In this document: piece after piece, positions 36,191 to 46,029 of the stretch
Layout: each line of letters begins with the position of its first letter
How positions within the stretch are numbered: position 1 is the stretch's first letter
Source: Hyphomicrobiales bacterium
GTDB taxonomy: Bacteria; Pseudomonadota; Alphaproteobacteria; Rhizobiales; Rhizobiaceae
Assembly (NCBI GenBank): GCA_900471525.1
Contig: UCEZ01000021.1
Coordinates: 1-64,000, forward strand
Length of the DNA stretch: 64,000 bases
Direction: 5' to 3'
Translations under genes and position numbers: made by a program
The notes under the pieces: generated by a model
What the model was told of the DNA's origin: nothing
Databases searched by the model: none
What the model saw: only the letters and a program-made list of their open reading frames with translations

Positions 36191-36524
36191 CTACTTCTCA
36201 GTCTTCGGCGGCACAAACCGCATCGACGGCCGAATGTCAGCTTCAACGATCGCTTCAGCGTCGGCAGCATCATTCTTCTTTCGTTTGACGAGCGGCCTCG
36301 CATATGCGGTCGGTAGTAAGCGGACTTCATGGCCGAGCTTGCCGATCTCGCATGCTCAGTAATGCGCTGTCGCGGTGCGCTTCCATTGCGGCGATACATT
36401 TCGGCAGCCCCGTAAAAAGTCTAGAACCTGTCCTGCGAAACAAGACGCTGTCATCGTTGGCGGCTCTCTGTAGCTGGAAGACCCGCTTTGCAAGGTCCAG
36501 GTCGACAATGATAACTTCCTTCAG
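36191..36524 (-). pseudogene. Decayed IS110/IS1111-family transposase, N-terminal part
   Basis: Reading the minus strand gives EVIIVDLDLAKRVFQLQ, then LFTGLPKCIAAMEA, and after a frameshift and an in-frame stop (AHY-stop-ACEIGKLGHEVRLLP) continues with LVKRKKNDAADAEAI and RPSMRFVPPKTEK before a stop at 36191. These are the DEDD-domain motifs of IS110/IS1111 transposases (DLAK-VFQ, LGHEVRL, KNDAADAEAI, MRFVPxKT). The C-terminal part is missing. The element is dead and sits 47 bp from the tRNA-Gly gene. Confidence 0.85.
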
Positions 36525-36633
36525 GGATGCTCTCTCCTATCAGTGACGATGTTGCGAACATCACTCAGGCACATTGCGATGCCGTTGGGACGGAGCGTCC
36601 ACCCCATCAGTTCACAGTGCAAATCAACAGCGG

Positions 36634-37707
36634 TCAGTCGCAGGCGTGCGGAGGTGGGGCTTTGGACGGCAGTGCATCGTCGGTGGCCGGATTGGTTTTT
36701 GCATTTTGCAAATCATGCAAACGCTTTATGGCCGCTTCGAAACTGGATGGCGCGCCGGTAACAGGATCGAAATAGCGTGAATACAGCAAATAGCTTGCGG
36801 CAAAAATCTCACCAATGCTCAGTTTTCTTTTTCTTCTTTGATTCTTCTGACGGTCATCGGTGAGCCCCCAGCCGGCGTAGAAAGGCAATCCAAAGCACGT
36901 AACCTTCTTGCCTCGCAACAGCGCCTCAAATCCCATCAACGAAGTAATCGTATAGACGTGATCGATCGTTTCAAATGCGTCGGCCGGGGCGATATCCTCC
37001 TTCAGAATGGTGCATATATCGGCAACCTCTGCCGGGTCAGAAACACCAGCACGCGTGCCATGCAGCACCTCGGGGTGAGGTTTATAGATAATTTGCGCAT
37101 GCGGATTCTCCCGCGCCGCGAACCGCACAAGATCGTTGTTGGTCATCGCACGATCGCAACCGAAGAGAATGGAGGCATCAGTTTCAACCTGCCCGATGAC
37201 TAGGACGCGCTTTTTGTCTTTGTAGCCGTACAGCGCTGGAATATTAGCTGATACTCCAAGATTGTATTTGCTGATGCGATGCTTCATCAGCAAATTCATG
37301 CCCCGTTCCGCTCGCTGCATGAGCGGTTCGTCACCGGCAAAATCATACGTACTCAAGATACGTTCGAGGTCGGACGGTTTAGTCGCATCAAAATACAGCG
37401 TTCGGGAATCAACCGTTAGCGAGGCTGGCGCGCTCCCCTGCCGGCCAAGTGAGACAGAGCGGACGAAGCCGTCCTCAACGTGTCGAAACGGGATTCGGAA
37501 GAGTTTGCAGAAGGTTTTTAGAAAAGAAGGATATTTGAAACCCCAGACATAGACTTCTGCTCTTCTTGCCATGAGAATTCGCAACGGCCAAGCCTCGCGG
37601 AGAATTACCTCGGATCTATGGCTAATGACAATGCAACGACGGTCGGGAAACCAGCGCGGCAGGTAGTCCTTCCAAGGGGCGAAGCCGAAGAAAAAAGCAT
37701 TTATCAT
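36634..37707 (-). CDS. KpsC-like capsule polysaccharide protein
   Basis: A 357-residue cytoplasmic protein of the capsule-synthesis (KpsC/KpsS, PF05159-like) family. Diagnostic stretches are VEDGFVRSVSLG, LTVDSRTLYFDATKPSDLERIL, KPHPEVLHG, and GFEALLRGKKVTCFGLPFYAGWGLTDD, as in KpsC glycosyltransferase modules that build the beta-Kdo linker of capsules. KpsC itself has two such modules; here there is one. It is last in the minus-strand neuB operon, overlapping the preceding gene by 4 bp. Function may be linker synthesis or another Kdo/nonulosonate transfer. Confidence 0.8.
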   Translation of the reverse strand: MINAFFFGFAPWKDYLPRWFPDRRCIVISHRSEVILREAWPLRILMARRAEVYVWGFKYPSFLKTFCKLFRIPFRHVEDGFVRSVSLGRQGSAPASLTVDSRTLYFDATKPSDLERILSTYDFAGDEPLMQRAERGMNLLMKHRISKYNLGVSANIPALYGYKDKKRVLVIGQVETDASILFGCDRAMTNNDLVRFAARENPHAQIIYKPHPEVLHGTRAGVSDPAEVADICTILKEDIAPADAFETIDHVYTITSLMGFEALLRGKKVTCFGLPFYAGWGLTDDRQKNQRRKRKLSIGEIFAASYLLYSRYFDPVTGAPSSFEAAIKRLHDLQNAKTNPATDDALPSKAPPPHACD

Positions 37708-38957
37708 CGCCGCTTTCGACGTCTAACAATGGAAATCAACTTAGCTTTTGCGACTGCCGAAAAGACTGTGGCCCATATCGAATTCGGCTTTTGGCGCACT
37801 TGATATTTCCTGCCGAGAACATACTCGACATTGTTAGTGCGATAAAGATGTGCGCGTAGGCCGGATGACATTTCCGCCTTTAGGGCGGCATCACCGATGG
37901 CACGGCGCGGTTCCTGTGCCATCTGCAATGCTTCGTCGACCAAGGCTTCGATCGTCTGGTTGGGATCGGAAATATGAGCCGCCAGCCAATCCTGATTGGG
38001 TTCGACCGCAAATGGAAAATTGAGTTCGGCAAAAGTGCGGATGAGACCTGATCGGAAGAAATAGTGCAGTCCATAATCGTCATGCGCGCCGAAATCGCCA
38101 ATAATCGCGGTCGGAACGCCAGCGTGGATTGCCTCCGCGGAAACGGTGGAACAGACGGTGAGGCAATGCGACGCTCTGCTCAGCAGACTGCTCGCCTTTT
38201 CCGATGTCAACGACAAATTACTGGGCCAGCCGCCACACTTTTCGGACGCCTTCTCGAGTAGAGGCCCGATTGGCCCCCACGTCTGATGAAGCGTGGCACC
38301 CTTGCCGACAGTGCGGGGCTTTACCACAAACTCCCGCTGCGGGAAACGCATGGCCAGAAGAACGAGCTGCTCGGCCAGAAAAAACCGCTCGTCGTGATAG
38401 CGCGGTATGACAGCCTGCTCGAAGAAGACTATCGGTCCGTCATCGACGCCCGCTTCGCGCTCAACCCGCTGAAGAAGAGGTGCCACGCCCAACAGGCGCG
38501 CATTCTTGCCGTCCATACCAAAGGCTTCGCACATTTCTTGATAGGCAGTGACATCGTTCTGACAATTCAACCACAGCAAATCGCTTGCACTGCGCATTGA
38601 GAAGCCATCAAAGCGATGTCGTAGCAGCAAGCCCGGATAGATAGAAATGACGAGCGGCCTTCGTTCTCCGAGAGACAGAAGATGATGCATCATCCGCCGT
38701 GTTGAAAATCCCTCCAGGCACGAAAGCACAATATCGTAGCTGCGAAATTCGCCAGCGCTAGAGCCCTCGTCAATTTCGATCCAACGGACCACAGATCCGG
38801 GAACGAGCTCTGCAATTTGGCTATCGGTTATCTGTGTCTTTCGACGCGCTCGGACAAGCGCATACTCGACTTCGCATCCCGCCCTGACGAAGAAGGGGGC
38901 AATTTTGCCCCCTATGTTCAGAAAAGAATCGTAGGACGCCAGTACCAGGACGCGCAT
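37704..38957 (-). CDS. Putative glycosyltransferase (DUF6716-like)
   Basis: A 417-residue protein with a GT-B look: an N-terminal Rossmann-type start MRVLVLASYDSFLNIGGKIAPFF and a C-terminal half with FVVKPRT and CSTVSAEAIHAGVPTAIIGDFGAHDDYGLHYFFRSG, a nucleotide-sugar binding pattern. It resembles the DUF6716 putative glycosyltransferases found with neuA/neuB genes in actinobacteria, but that is by memory of the family. Position right after neuA (1-bp gap) suggests that it transfers the CMP-nonulosonate made by the operon. Confidence 0.65.
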   Translation of the reverse strand: MRVLVLASYDSFLNIGGKIAPFFVRAGCEVEYALVRARRKTQITDSQIAELVPGSVVRWIEIDEGSSAGEFRSYDIVLSCLEGFSTRRMMHHLLSLGERRPLVISIYPGLLLRHRFDGFSMRSASDLLWLNCQNDVTAYQEMCEAFGMDGKNARLLGVAPLLQRVEREAGVDDGPIVFFEQAVIPRYHDERFFLAEQLVLLAMRFPQREFVVKPRTVGKGATLHQTWGPIGPLLEKASEKCGGWPSNLSLTSEKASSLLSRASHCLTVCSTVSAEAIHAGVPTAIIGDFGAHDDYGLHYFFRSGLIRTFAELNFPFAVEPNQDWLAAHISDPNQTIEALVDEALQMAQEPRRAIGDAALKAEMSSGLRAHLYRTNNVEYVLGRKYQVRQKPNSIWATVFSAVAKAKLISIVRRRKRR

Positions 38958-38958
38958 G

Positions 38959-40131
38959 TCATAGCGCCAAGAGATTGTTGGCGATCAAGTATTCGCTCAA
39001 TTCACGCAATGCACCCTGGCCGCCCTGTTTCGTGAGCTTGACACCAGCAATTCCGAGAACATCACGGTGCGCATCAGACGGAGCAAAGCTCATGCCACAC
39101 GCCCTCATACATTCGAGATCATTGAGGTCATTTCCGACATAGGCAATTTCCGACCAATCGAGATTGTGCTCGATACGCCACGCATCAAGCGCCGGCAGTT
39201 TATTGTGTACATGGTGCTGTACTTCCATGTGCAATTTGTTAGCTCTGGCCTTCACGACAGGATTTTGCTCGCGCGAAAGAATGAGAAGCCGCAAACCGCG
39301 CTTCTTCAACGCCTCGATACCCATGCCGTCGCTACGGCTGCAACGCACGGATTCGGTCCCGTCTTGGTGGACGATCACGAGATCATCCGTGTGAACTCCG
39401 TCAAAATCGGTCACCAGCGCTTTAATCTTTTGAGCGGGGACAGTCATGAGCGGGTCGTGCAGTCGGGCAAATGCCTCAGCGATTTCCCAATCTGCAGGGG
39501 TGTCGATCTCCACCGACGGCATATCGACGGGAACAAGGATCGTGCGTCCGCAGAACCGATTCTGGGTTTTAAGGAATTCAGGAACGCGCACCGCGTAAAC
39601 AGCACCAGTTTCTCGGTACCGTGGTGTCATGTCCTGCCGGCGTTGGCGCGGTTTGGTCTCGTCATGGGTAATCCCGACAGCTGAGCCATCGTCGGCGATC
39701 TGCCAAATGAAACCGTGGTCCTCAGTCGCCGCAAAGGCGCTGGTTGCGTTCTGTTCAATGAGTTCGCCCACGATGGCATCAATATGAGCTGATGTCGTGA
39801 AAGGAGATGTACATTGAAGAAAGACGATGACGTCGGGCATTGCCCCATCAGTTTCCGCAACATGCCTCAGCGCATGTATCAAAGCGGATTCCGAACTTGC
39901 TGTTGGGCCTGAAATGTCATCGGGCCTCAGAATGGCATGGGCACCGTATCGCGTGCTGACTTCGAGAATTTCATCAGAATCTGACGATACATATACATCA
40001 GAAATGTATTCTGCCCCTGCTGCCGCGAGAACAGCGCGCCCGATCAGCGGTATTCCGTTGAGGGGTTTTACGTTTTTGCCGGGGAGGCCGCGCGAGCCCC
40101 CCCTTGCAGGAACAACAGCAATAGCTTTCAT
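38959..40131 (-). CDS. neuA: Acylneuraminate cytidylyltransferase fused to HAD phosphatase
   Basis: A 390-residue fusion. Residues 1-225 form a CMP-sialate synthetase: ARGGSRGLPGKN (9-20) binds CTP, and FLQCTSPF and RETGAVYA line the sugar site. Residues 235-390 form a KdsC-type HAD phosphatase with the nucleophile motif DFDGVHTDD (242-250) and closing motif VGNDLNDLECM. Such fusions are known from sialic acid/KDN loci, where the phosphatase removes the 9-phosphate. It starts directly after the neuB stop, so synthesis, dephosphorylation and activation are coupled. Whether the sugar is Neu5Ac, KDN or a deoxy analogue is not decidable here. Confidence 0.88.
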   Translation of the reverse strand: MKAIAVVPARGGSRGLPGKNVKPLNGIPLIGRAVLAAAGAEYISDVYVSSDSDEILEVSTRYGAHAILRPDDISGPTASSESALIHALRHVAETDGAMPDVIVFLQCTSPFTTSAHIDAIVGELIEQNATSAFAATEDHGFIWQIADDGSAVGITHDETKPRQRRQDMTPRYRETGAVYAVRVPEFLKTQNRFCGRTILVPVDMPSVEIDTPADWEIAEAFARLHDPLMTVPAQKIKALVTDFDGVHTDDLVIVHQDGTESVRCSRSDGMGIEALKKRGLRLLILSREQNPVVKARANKLHMEVQHHVHNKLPALDAWRIEHNLDWSEIAYVGNDLNDLECMRACGMSFAPSDAHRDVLGIAGVKLTKQGGQGALRELSEYLIANNLLAL

Positions 40132-41061
40132 TCAGGAAGCGTGCCTTACTTGGGCTCCGTGTGTTTCTTCCCGCCACTTCAGCTTCTCACGTTGGACGAG
40201 TTCAACGTCCAGCATTTCCTTTTCCTTGTAGGTCACCGCACGGCGGACATTTTTCAAATCGCGGCAAAGGCGGCGCATGCCATCCGGCTCAAGGCTTGCG
40301 GCATGGTCGGTACCCTTCCAGGTACGATCCAGCGTGAAGTGCCGTTCGACGTATTCGAAATCGCCCTTCCCGTAGATATTGCGTCCAATGATGCCGGCCG
40401 TCATGGCGGCGATATCAGCGGCGATCCCGAGATGGTGTCCGGAGAAGCCCACGGATTTGACCTTGTCGCCGTAGCGCTCTTGCAGACGATTGATTTCCAG
40501 AACGCAAATATCCTGAAACGCTACCGGATAACCGGACGTGCAGGCATAGATGACCAGATCCTTCGCACGGCCACGCTCCTCGTAGAATCTAACCAGGCGA
40601 TCGGTTTCGTCGTGAGTCGTCATGCCTGTCGAGACATGAATTTCGCCGTCGAAATTCTTGCAAAGGAAGTCCTGTAGCACATAGTGCTGATTGGTGGCAG
40701 ACGGGAGCTTAATCAGGTTCGGCTTTAGCGTGACAATTTCCTGTGCCGAAGTCAGATCCCACACAGACGTCGAATAGTCGATGCCCATCGACCGGCATTC
40801 TTCCTGCAATTCCTTATGCTGGCCCACAGAGAATTCGAGAAATTCGCGATGTGCGCCATAGGTCTTGCCATAGGAGTTGGCAGGAACAGGGTGAGGCCGA
40901 TCATATTCTTCGGCAGTCAGCAATTCTCTGTTGTTGCGCTTCTGGAACTTGGCGACATGAGCGCCGCAGACCTTTGCAGCAACGGTGATCAGCTCTTTGG
41001 CAATATCCATATTGCCCATGTGATTGCACCCAATTTCGGCGATTACCTTAATTTCTGTCAT
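40132..41061 (-). CDS. neuB: N-acetylneuraminate synthase family protein (no SAF domain)
   Basis: A 309-residue TIM-barrel enzyme condensing phosphoenolpyruvate with an amino- or hexose-derived aldose. Typical pieces are IAEIGCNHMGNMDIAKELI at the N terminus, AHVAKFQKR, IKLPSATN, STGMTTHDE, SVGFSGHHLGI and YVERHFTLDRTWKGTDHAASLEP. The usual C-terminal SAF (antifreeze-like) domain is missing; the family is commonly about 340-350 residues. With a phosphatase in the next gene, a 9-phosphate product (KDN-9-P or Neu5Ac-9-P synthase type) is likely. First gene of a four-gene operon with 0-4 bp junctions. Confidence 0.88.
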   Translation of the reverse strand: MTEIKVIAEIGCNHMGNMDIAKELITVAAKVCGAHVAKFQKRNNRELLTAEEYDRPHPVPANSYGKTYGAHREFLEFSVGQHKELQEECRSMGIDYSTSVWDLTSAQEIVTLKPNLIKLPSATNQHYVLQDFLCKNFDGEIHVSTGMTTHDETDRLVRFYEERGRAKDLVIYACTSGYPVAFQDICVLEINRLQERYGDKVKSVGFSGHHLGIAADIAAMTAGIIGRNIYGKGDFEYVERHFTLDRTWKGTDHAASLEPDGMRRLCRDLKNVRRAVTYKEKEMLDVELVQREKLKWREETHGAQVRHAS

Positions 41062-41555
41062 TCAGTTCTTCCTAGGTTTCAATCAAACAAGGGGCCGCTT
41101 GAGAACGATATCGGGCGACGAAGATTGCGGCGTCTATAGACTTTCGTGTTTAAAAAAGCAATCTTGCGACGTTGCAAACTCCGAGGATATTTCCACACCT
41201 TCGCTTTAGGCTTGCCGACAACAACGTCCTGGCAATCGCGGCCAACGCCGGCGTGCGTAAAAAATAAGCGTGTTTAGGATCAGCACCTTTGCGCATGAAA
41301 TTCAATATTCCGAGCCAGTCGACGAGATTGCTGCCGCGCTTGTGCTTTCTAGCAGTGACACCCGCGCGGCGATCGGCTCGTTGATCGAGGACTGCAAGTA
41401 CCTGCGCGAGCATTGGCCCCTTGCAGATCGCAACAAATATCCGTTTTACCTGTGGCAGTGACCGCGATAGGCCTCGGATCAACTTGCTATCCTTGGGCCG
41501 TTGATGCTTGCCGCTCGCTCGGGTATCTGTGTGCCGTTTAACAAGGAGGCAACGA
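41062..41555. other. Intergenic region, mostly non-coding
   Basis: About 490 bases between the leftward neuB operon and the first small ABA-sandwich-like gene. Apart from a doubtful 63-codon frame (41270-41461, entered separately) I see no gene. The neuB promoter should lie in the first 150 bases, but no clear boxes are seen. Confidence 0.4.
41270..41461 (+). CDS. Possible small ORF, 63 residues
   Basis: A GTG-started frame. The C-terminal part, DTRAAIGSLIEDCKYLREHW, reads like the helical end of small phage-related rhizobial proteins, and two such genes follow directly. There is no clear ribosome binding site and the first 25 residues are unconvincing, so this may be a remnant of a longer gene. 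Confidence 0.3.
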   Translation: MFRISTFAHEIQYSEPVDEIAAALVLSSSDTRAAIGSLIEDCKYLREHWPLADRNKYPFYLWQ

Positions 41556-41972
41556 ATGCCGATCGCAGATCTGATCCTTGCGATACAGCACGCTACCGGG
41601 CCTGTCAGAGCGCTAGATAACGAAATCGCGCTGGCCATTGGCTACAAGAAGAAGACCACTCGAATCAAGGCTGCCAATGGCCATGATGTGCGCAAGATAG
41701 TCTGGTTGAACCCGGCCAATAGCGCCGAGAAACCACGCGCTCCTCATTTTACTGGTAGTCTCGACGCTGCGCAGTTACTGGCACTGACACTTGTTCCCGG
41801 CTGCGCTGCCGCATTCACATGGGGCGGCGAGTTTTCGACGGCTCGAATCGATGATGGGCCCCGATTCTCCGCCGCAAACCCAATGCTAGCGCTTTGTGTC
41901 GCCGCACTGAATGCAGTTTTTGGCGACTACAAAAACGAAGGGCGCGGCGAACAGGGAACTGCCTCATGGTGA
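41556..41972 (+). CDS. Small phage-ABA-sandwich-like protein
   Basis: A 138-residue protein with AAGGAGG 6 bases before ATG 41556. The pattern IADLILAIQHATGPVRALDNEIALAIGY, a central PHFTGSLDAAQLLALTLVPG, then TWGGEFSTARI and a final helix with ALCVAALNAVF, matches a family of small rhizobial and phage proteins with an alpha-beta-alpha sandwich. Function unknown. The next gene is a paralogue with the same order of motifs. Their place inside a glycan island is odd and may mark phage-derived DNA. Confidence 0.65.
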   Translation: MPIADLILAIQHATGPVRALDNEIALAIGYKKKTTRIKAANGHDVRKIVWLNPANSAEKPRAPHFTGSLDAAQLLALTLVPGCAAAFTWGGEFSTARIDDGPRFSAANPMLALCVAALNAVFGDYKNEGRGEQGTASW

Positions 41973-42095
41973 GATCCCACATACTCATTTGCGGCTGTCC
42001 AGTCACGGCCCGACGACCGCCGTAAGGTTAGTAATGATCTAGACCATTGAGGATGAGGCCGGGCTGTCTTGCGCTACGCGAAATAAGGAGTTCAT

Positions 42096-42470
42096 ATGAC
42101 TATTCAGCAAGTTATCGAACGGCTATCCGCGGCAACGGAATATTCGAGAGGGCTAGACCGACTGATCGCGGAGGCTTTGGGATATAAGTTCGTTCCGAAA
42201 TCCGAGGACAAGGACGCTTATTGGATGTCGCCCGACGGGGAGCAAGATGTGAAAATCCCGCGATATACATTTTCTCTCGATGCAGCGTATCAACTCGCCC
42301 TAGAGCTATGTCCAAACTCCAGAGGCGGAGCCAGTTGGGACAATGAAACGGGTGCGGCGCGCATAGGAAATGCCGCATACCAGGTGGCAGCCACCACTCC
42401 GATCGCGATCTGCGTGGCAACTCTAGAGGCGAAGTTGGCTCAAGAGATTGCGACACTAGAAAGCAAGTGA
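42096..42470 (+). CDS. Small phage-ABA-sandwich-like protein, paralogue
   Basis: A 124-residue protein with AAGGAG 5 bases before ATG 42096. Compared with the previous gene: VIERLSAATEYSRGLDRLIAEALGY aligns with its N terminus, YTFSLDAAYQLALELCPNS with its SLDAAQLLAL segment, and TPIAICVATLEAKL with its final helix. A Trp-rich strand (DAYWMSPDGEQ) is the usual middle of the family. Tandem duplication followed by divergence is likely. Role unknown. Confidence 0.65.
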   Translation: MTIQQVIERLSAATEYSRGLDRLIAEALGYKFVPKSEDKDAYWMSPDGEQDVKIPRYTFSLDAAYQLALELCPNSRGGASWDNETGAARIGNAAYQVAATTPIAICVATLEAKLAQEIATLESK

Positions 42471-42867
42471 TGCGCCACGACCGTATGATTTTGAACATTT
42501 CTTGTCCTGGTCCCCGATTGGCGACTTACGCCGTACAAGGATGGCTGCCTTCCTTGCGCTCGACAGGCAAACTCAAAGCGCGTCTGCGCAGAAAGCCGAT
42601 TGGGCGCGGTTGCGGCATGTTGACAAACGCGGCAAAAGTTTCCTACGGCAATAGCCAGTCGCGCTGTGACTTCGCATGCGACTTACGCAACCACCGCCGC
42701 GCGGTGCAGGGAACCGCAAAACGCAACAATCTTCAAGCCGTTACTGTGATGCGGCCAGAGATTCTGTGAAGCTTACAGAGAGCTTGCTTTTCCCGATAAA
42801 TAGTGGAGGCGCGGCGAAGGTTTTCGCTTTAGATTGTACGAATTGAATCAGAGGCTTTGGTGGTCTA
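42471..42867. other. Intergenic region without recognisable gene
   Basis: About 400 bases before the sialidase-like gene. A 100-codon frame on the plus strand has no ribosome binding site and an unnatural composition. The last 90 bases are AT-rich and probably hold the promoter of the next gene. Possibly mobile-element debris, but I cannot name it. Confidence 0.4.
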
Positions 42868-44016
42868 GTGAAGTCAATTTTAGGTATGTTTAAGCAGAAT
42901 TTGTCTGTAAAAATTACGACATCAAAGCCTTTTACCATATGGCAGAACGATGATGTTTTTGCCTCATTCCCCAGCTTGATAGAAACTCCGCAGGGAATAC
43001 TGTTGTCTTTCAGGGTTGCGCCCCGTGAACCCATCGTGCATGGCATGTATCCGGCACATCAACAGCACCTCCATCCACGCTCCTTCTTAGCTTTCACACG
43101 GCTCGACGAGGACTATCGCGGAGGCGGGGTCAAATTGTTCGATGCTGATATGTTTGCAGCCGATCAGGATCCCAATCTCTTCCGTTTGTCGGACAATTCG
43201 CTCCTGTTGACATCTTTTGCGTGGCGGCCGGTCGTTGGGGCTCAAACAGAGCCACTCGAGCAGGCGATCTTTACGGAGAAGACCTCGGGTGTAAGCGGCC
43301 TTTTCTGGGGTGGTTTTTGCGCGATCAGTAGGGATGACGGCGACCATTGGAGCCCAAGACAATATTTGCCGTCGCTGCCGGGCTACCCTGAAATCGTGTC
43401 GGGCAGCAGGTCTTGGCATGGAGGCCGCCACCGCGGGCAGGTCGTGGAACTCAAGGGTGGGCGGCTGCTGGTGGCGAGCTATGACCGCGCACCGGGGGGC
43501 AAGGCATTTTCATCTTACCTGCATGTCAGTCCCGACCTTGGGAAAACATGGCACTATAGCGGCACCATTCTGAGCGATCCCGATGGTCGGATCGGTTATG
43601 CCGAACCCACTCTGTTTGTCACGGAAGATGGCACGCTTCTCGCTTTGCACCGCACGTTCGGTGCGGATGACCGGCTTGCAATATCGCGGTCTCGAGATGA
43701 TGGAAAGACTTGGTCGCAAGCGGAATTTGCCAATGTTTCCGGGCATCCCTACCACGTGGTTTCGTTACCGAACGGACTGGCAGTCTTGCTCTATGGCGTT
43801 CGAGATATTCCCTGTTCGATTCGCGGCCGCCTGATCAATCCCGAGAACGGCGAAATTGCCAGTGAAGAGTTTGTCATTCAATCCGGGGCGACTGTGAAAG
43901 ACATCGGCTATCCAACGGGAATAGCGATCGCGGAGAATGCGCTCTTGGCAGCCTATTACTGGGTTGATTCTCGCGGCTCCCGATATATAGAGGGTGTGAC
44001 CGTGCAGTTCGACTAG
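42868..44016 (+). CDS. Sialidase-like beta-propeller protein
   Basis: A 382-residue protein of the exo-sialidase (neuraminidase, GH33-like) superfamily. Asp-box repeats S-x-D-x-G-x-x-W are seen as SRDDGDHWSP, SPDLGKTWHYSG and SRDDGKTWSQ, spaced as in a six-bladed propeller. An N-terminal Arg-containing strand, ILLSFRVAPRE, could be the first of the arginine triad. No signal peptide is visible, so it should stay in the cytoplasm unless exported otherwise. GTG at 42868 is used; ATG at 42886 is the alternative. It may trim or edit nonulosonate-containing glycan intermediates, but activity is unproven. Confidence 0.75.
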   Translation: MKSILGMFKQNLSVKITTSKPFTIWQNDDVFASFPSLIETPQGILLSFRVAPREPIVHGMYPAHQQHLHPRSFLAFTRLDEDYRGGGVKLFDADMFAADQDPNLFRLSDNSLLLTSFAWRPVVGAQTEPLEQAIFTEKTSGVSGLFWGGFCAISRDDGDHWSPRQYLPSLPGYPEIVSGSRSWHGGRHRGQVVELKGGRLLVASYDRAPGGKAFSSYLHVSPDLGKTWHYSGTILSDPDGRIGYAEPTLFVTEDGTLLALHRTFGADDRLAISRSRDDGKTWSQAEFANVSGHPYHVVSLPNGLAVLLYGVRDIPCSIRGRLINPENGEIASEEFVIQSGATVKDIGYPTGIAIAENALLAAYYWVDSRGSRYIEGVTVQFD

Positions 44017-44020
44017 GTAA

Positions 44021-45112
<1,092 letters not shown>

Positions 45113-45143
45113 TGCCGTGCCGTCCCCGAAGGAGACAGGTTCC

Positions 45144-46019
45144 TTGACGGAAAGGCCTGTCTTGATCCTGGGAGCGTCCGGCATGGCCGGACGCGCTCTG
45201 ATCGCGACTGGCCGGCAGCGTGGTTACTCGGTTGTCGGCGCCTCGCGCACCGGATCGGACATGGAACTGGATGTTCAGGATACGGGCAGGCTTCAGGCTG
45301 CGATCGGCGACTTGAAGCCTGGGCTTATCATCAACACGGTGGCCGAGGTGCTGGTCGGGCGTTGCGAGGAAGACCCGGGCCGGGCGTGGCAGATAAATGC
45401 GCGCCCGGTGTCTTTTCTCGCCGAACTTTCTCGAAAGTACGGAAGTCGCCTCGTCCATGTATCAACCGATCACTATTTCTCGGGTGACAAGGACAAGAAG
45501 CATAAGGAGGACGCTGAGGTCGTCCTCCTGAACGAATACGCAAGAACGAAGTTCGCCGCGGAAGCCCTTGCGCTGACCTGGAGCAATTCGGTCGTGGTGC
45601 GCACGAATATTGTTGGCCTCCGGACCGGCGGCCATGAATCCTTTGCGGAATGGTGTCTGGATGTCATCCGCAATGATCGCGAAGCGACGTTGTTCGACGA
45701 CCAGTTCGTTTCCTGCATCGATATCTGGAATTTCGCCGAGACTGTTTTCGACCTGAGCGAAACGACGTTTACGGGCTTGGTGAATGTCGCCAGCCGTGAC
45801 GTCTTTTCGAAGGCCGAATTTGCCTTTGCGCTGGCGAAGGCCGAAGGAAAGTCGCTGACGAAAGCCAAGGTGGGCAGCGTCAGCATACAAACAACCAGCC
45901 GCCCTGATAGTCTTGGATTGGATGTGGATCTCGTGGAATCCATTTTGCAGCGAAAAATGCCGTCGCTTCAGGATGTCGTCACAGCTATTCACGTGCACGC
46001 GAAGACTACAACAAATTGA
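45144..46019 (+). CDS. RmlD-like sugar nucleotide reductase (SDR)
   Basis: A 291-residue extended SDR of the dTDP-4-dehydrorhamnose reductase class. NAD(P) binds at LILGASGMAGRALI; the family block INTVAEVLVGRCEEDPGRAWQINARP follows; the active-site pair is in NEYARTKFAAE (Tyr-x3-Lys), and HVSTDHYFSGD corresponds to the RmlD STDYVFDG motif. TTG at 45144, preceded by AAGGAG at 45129-45134, is chosen; an ATG at 45096 overlapping pseB is possible. It probably reduces a 4-keto sugar nucleotide, perhaps the PseB product. Confidence 0.8.
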   Translation: MTERPVLILGASGMAGRALIATGRQRGYSVVGASRTGSDMELDVQDTGRLQAAIGDLKPGLIINTVAEVLVGRCEEDPGRAWQINARPVSFLAELSRKYGSRLVHVSTDHYFSGDKDKKHKEDAEVVLLNEYARTKFAAEALALTWSNSVVVRTNIVGLRTGGHESFAEWCLDVIRNDREATLFDDQFVSCIDIWNFAETVFDLSETTFTGLVNVASRDVFSKAEFAFALAKAEGKSLTKAKVGSVSIQTTSRPDSLGLDVDLVESILQRKMPSLQDVVTAIHVHAKTTTN

Positions 46020-46029
46020 AGGATGTTCC

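Noticed and set aside
42467..42769. A 100-codon plus-strand frame before the sialidase-like gene
   Set aside because: No ribosome binding site, Arg/Cys-rich unnatural composition, and no similarity I recognise.
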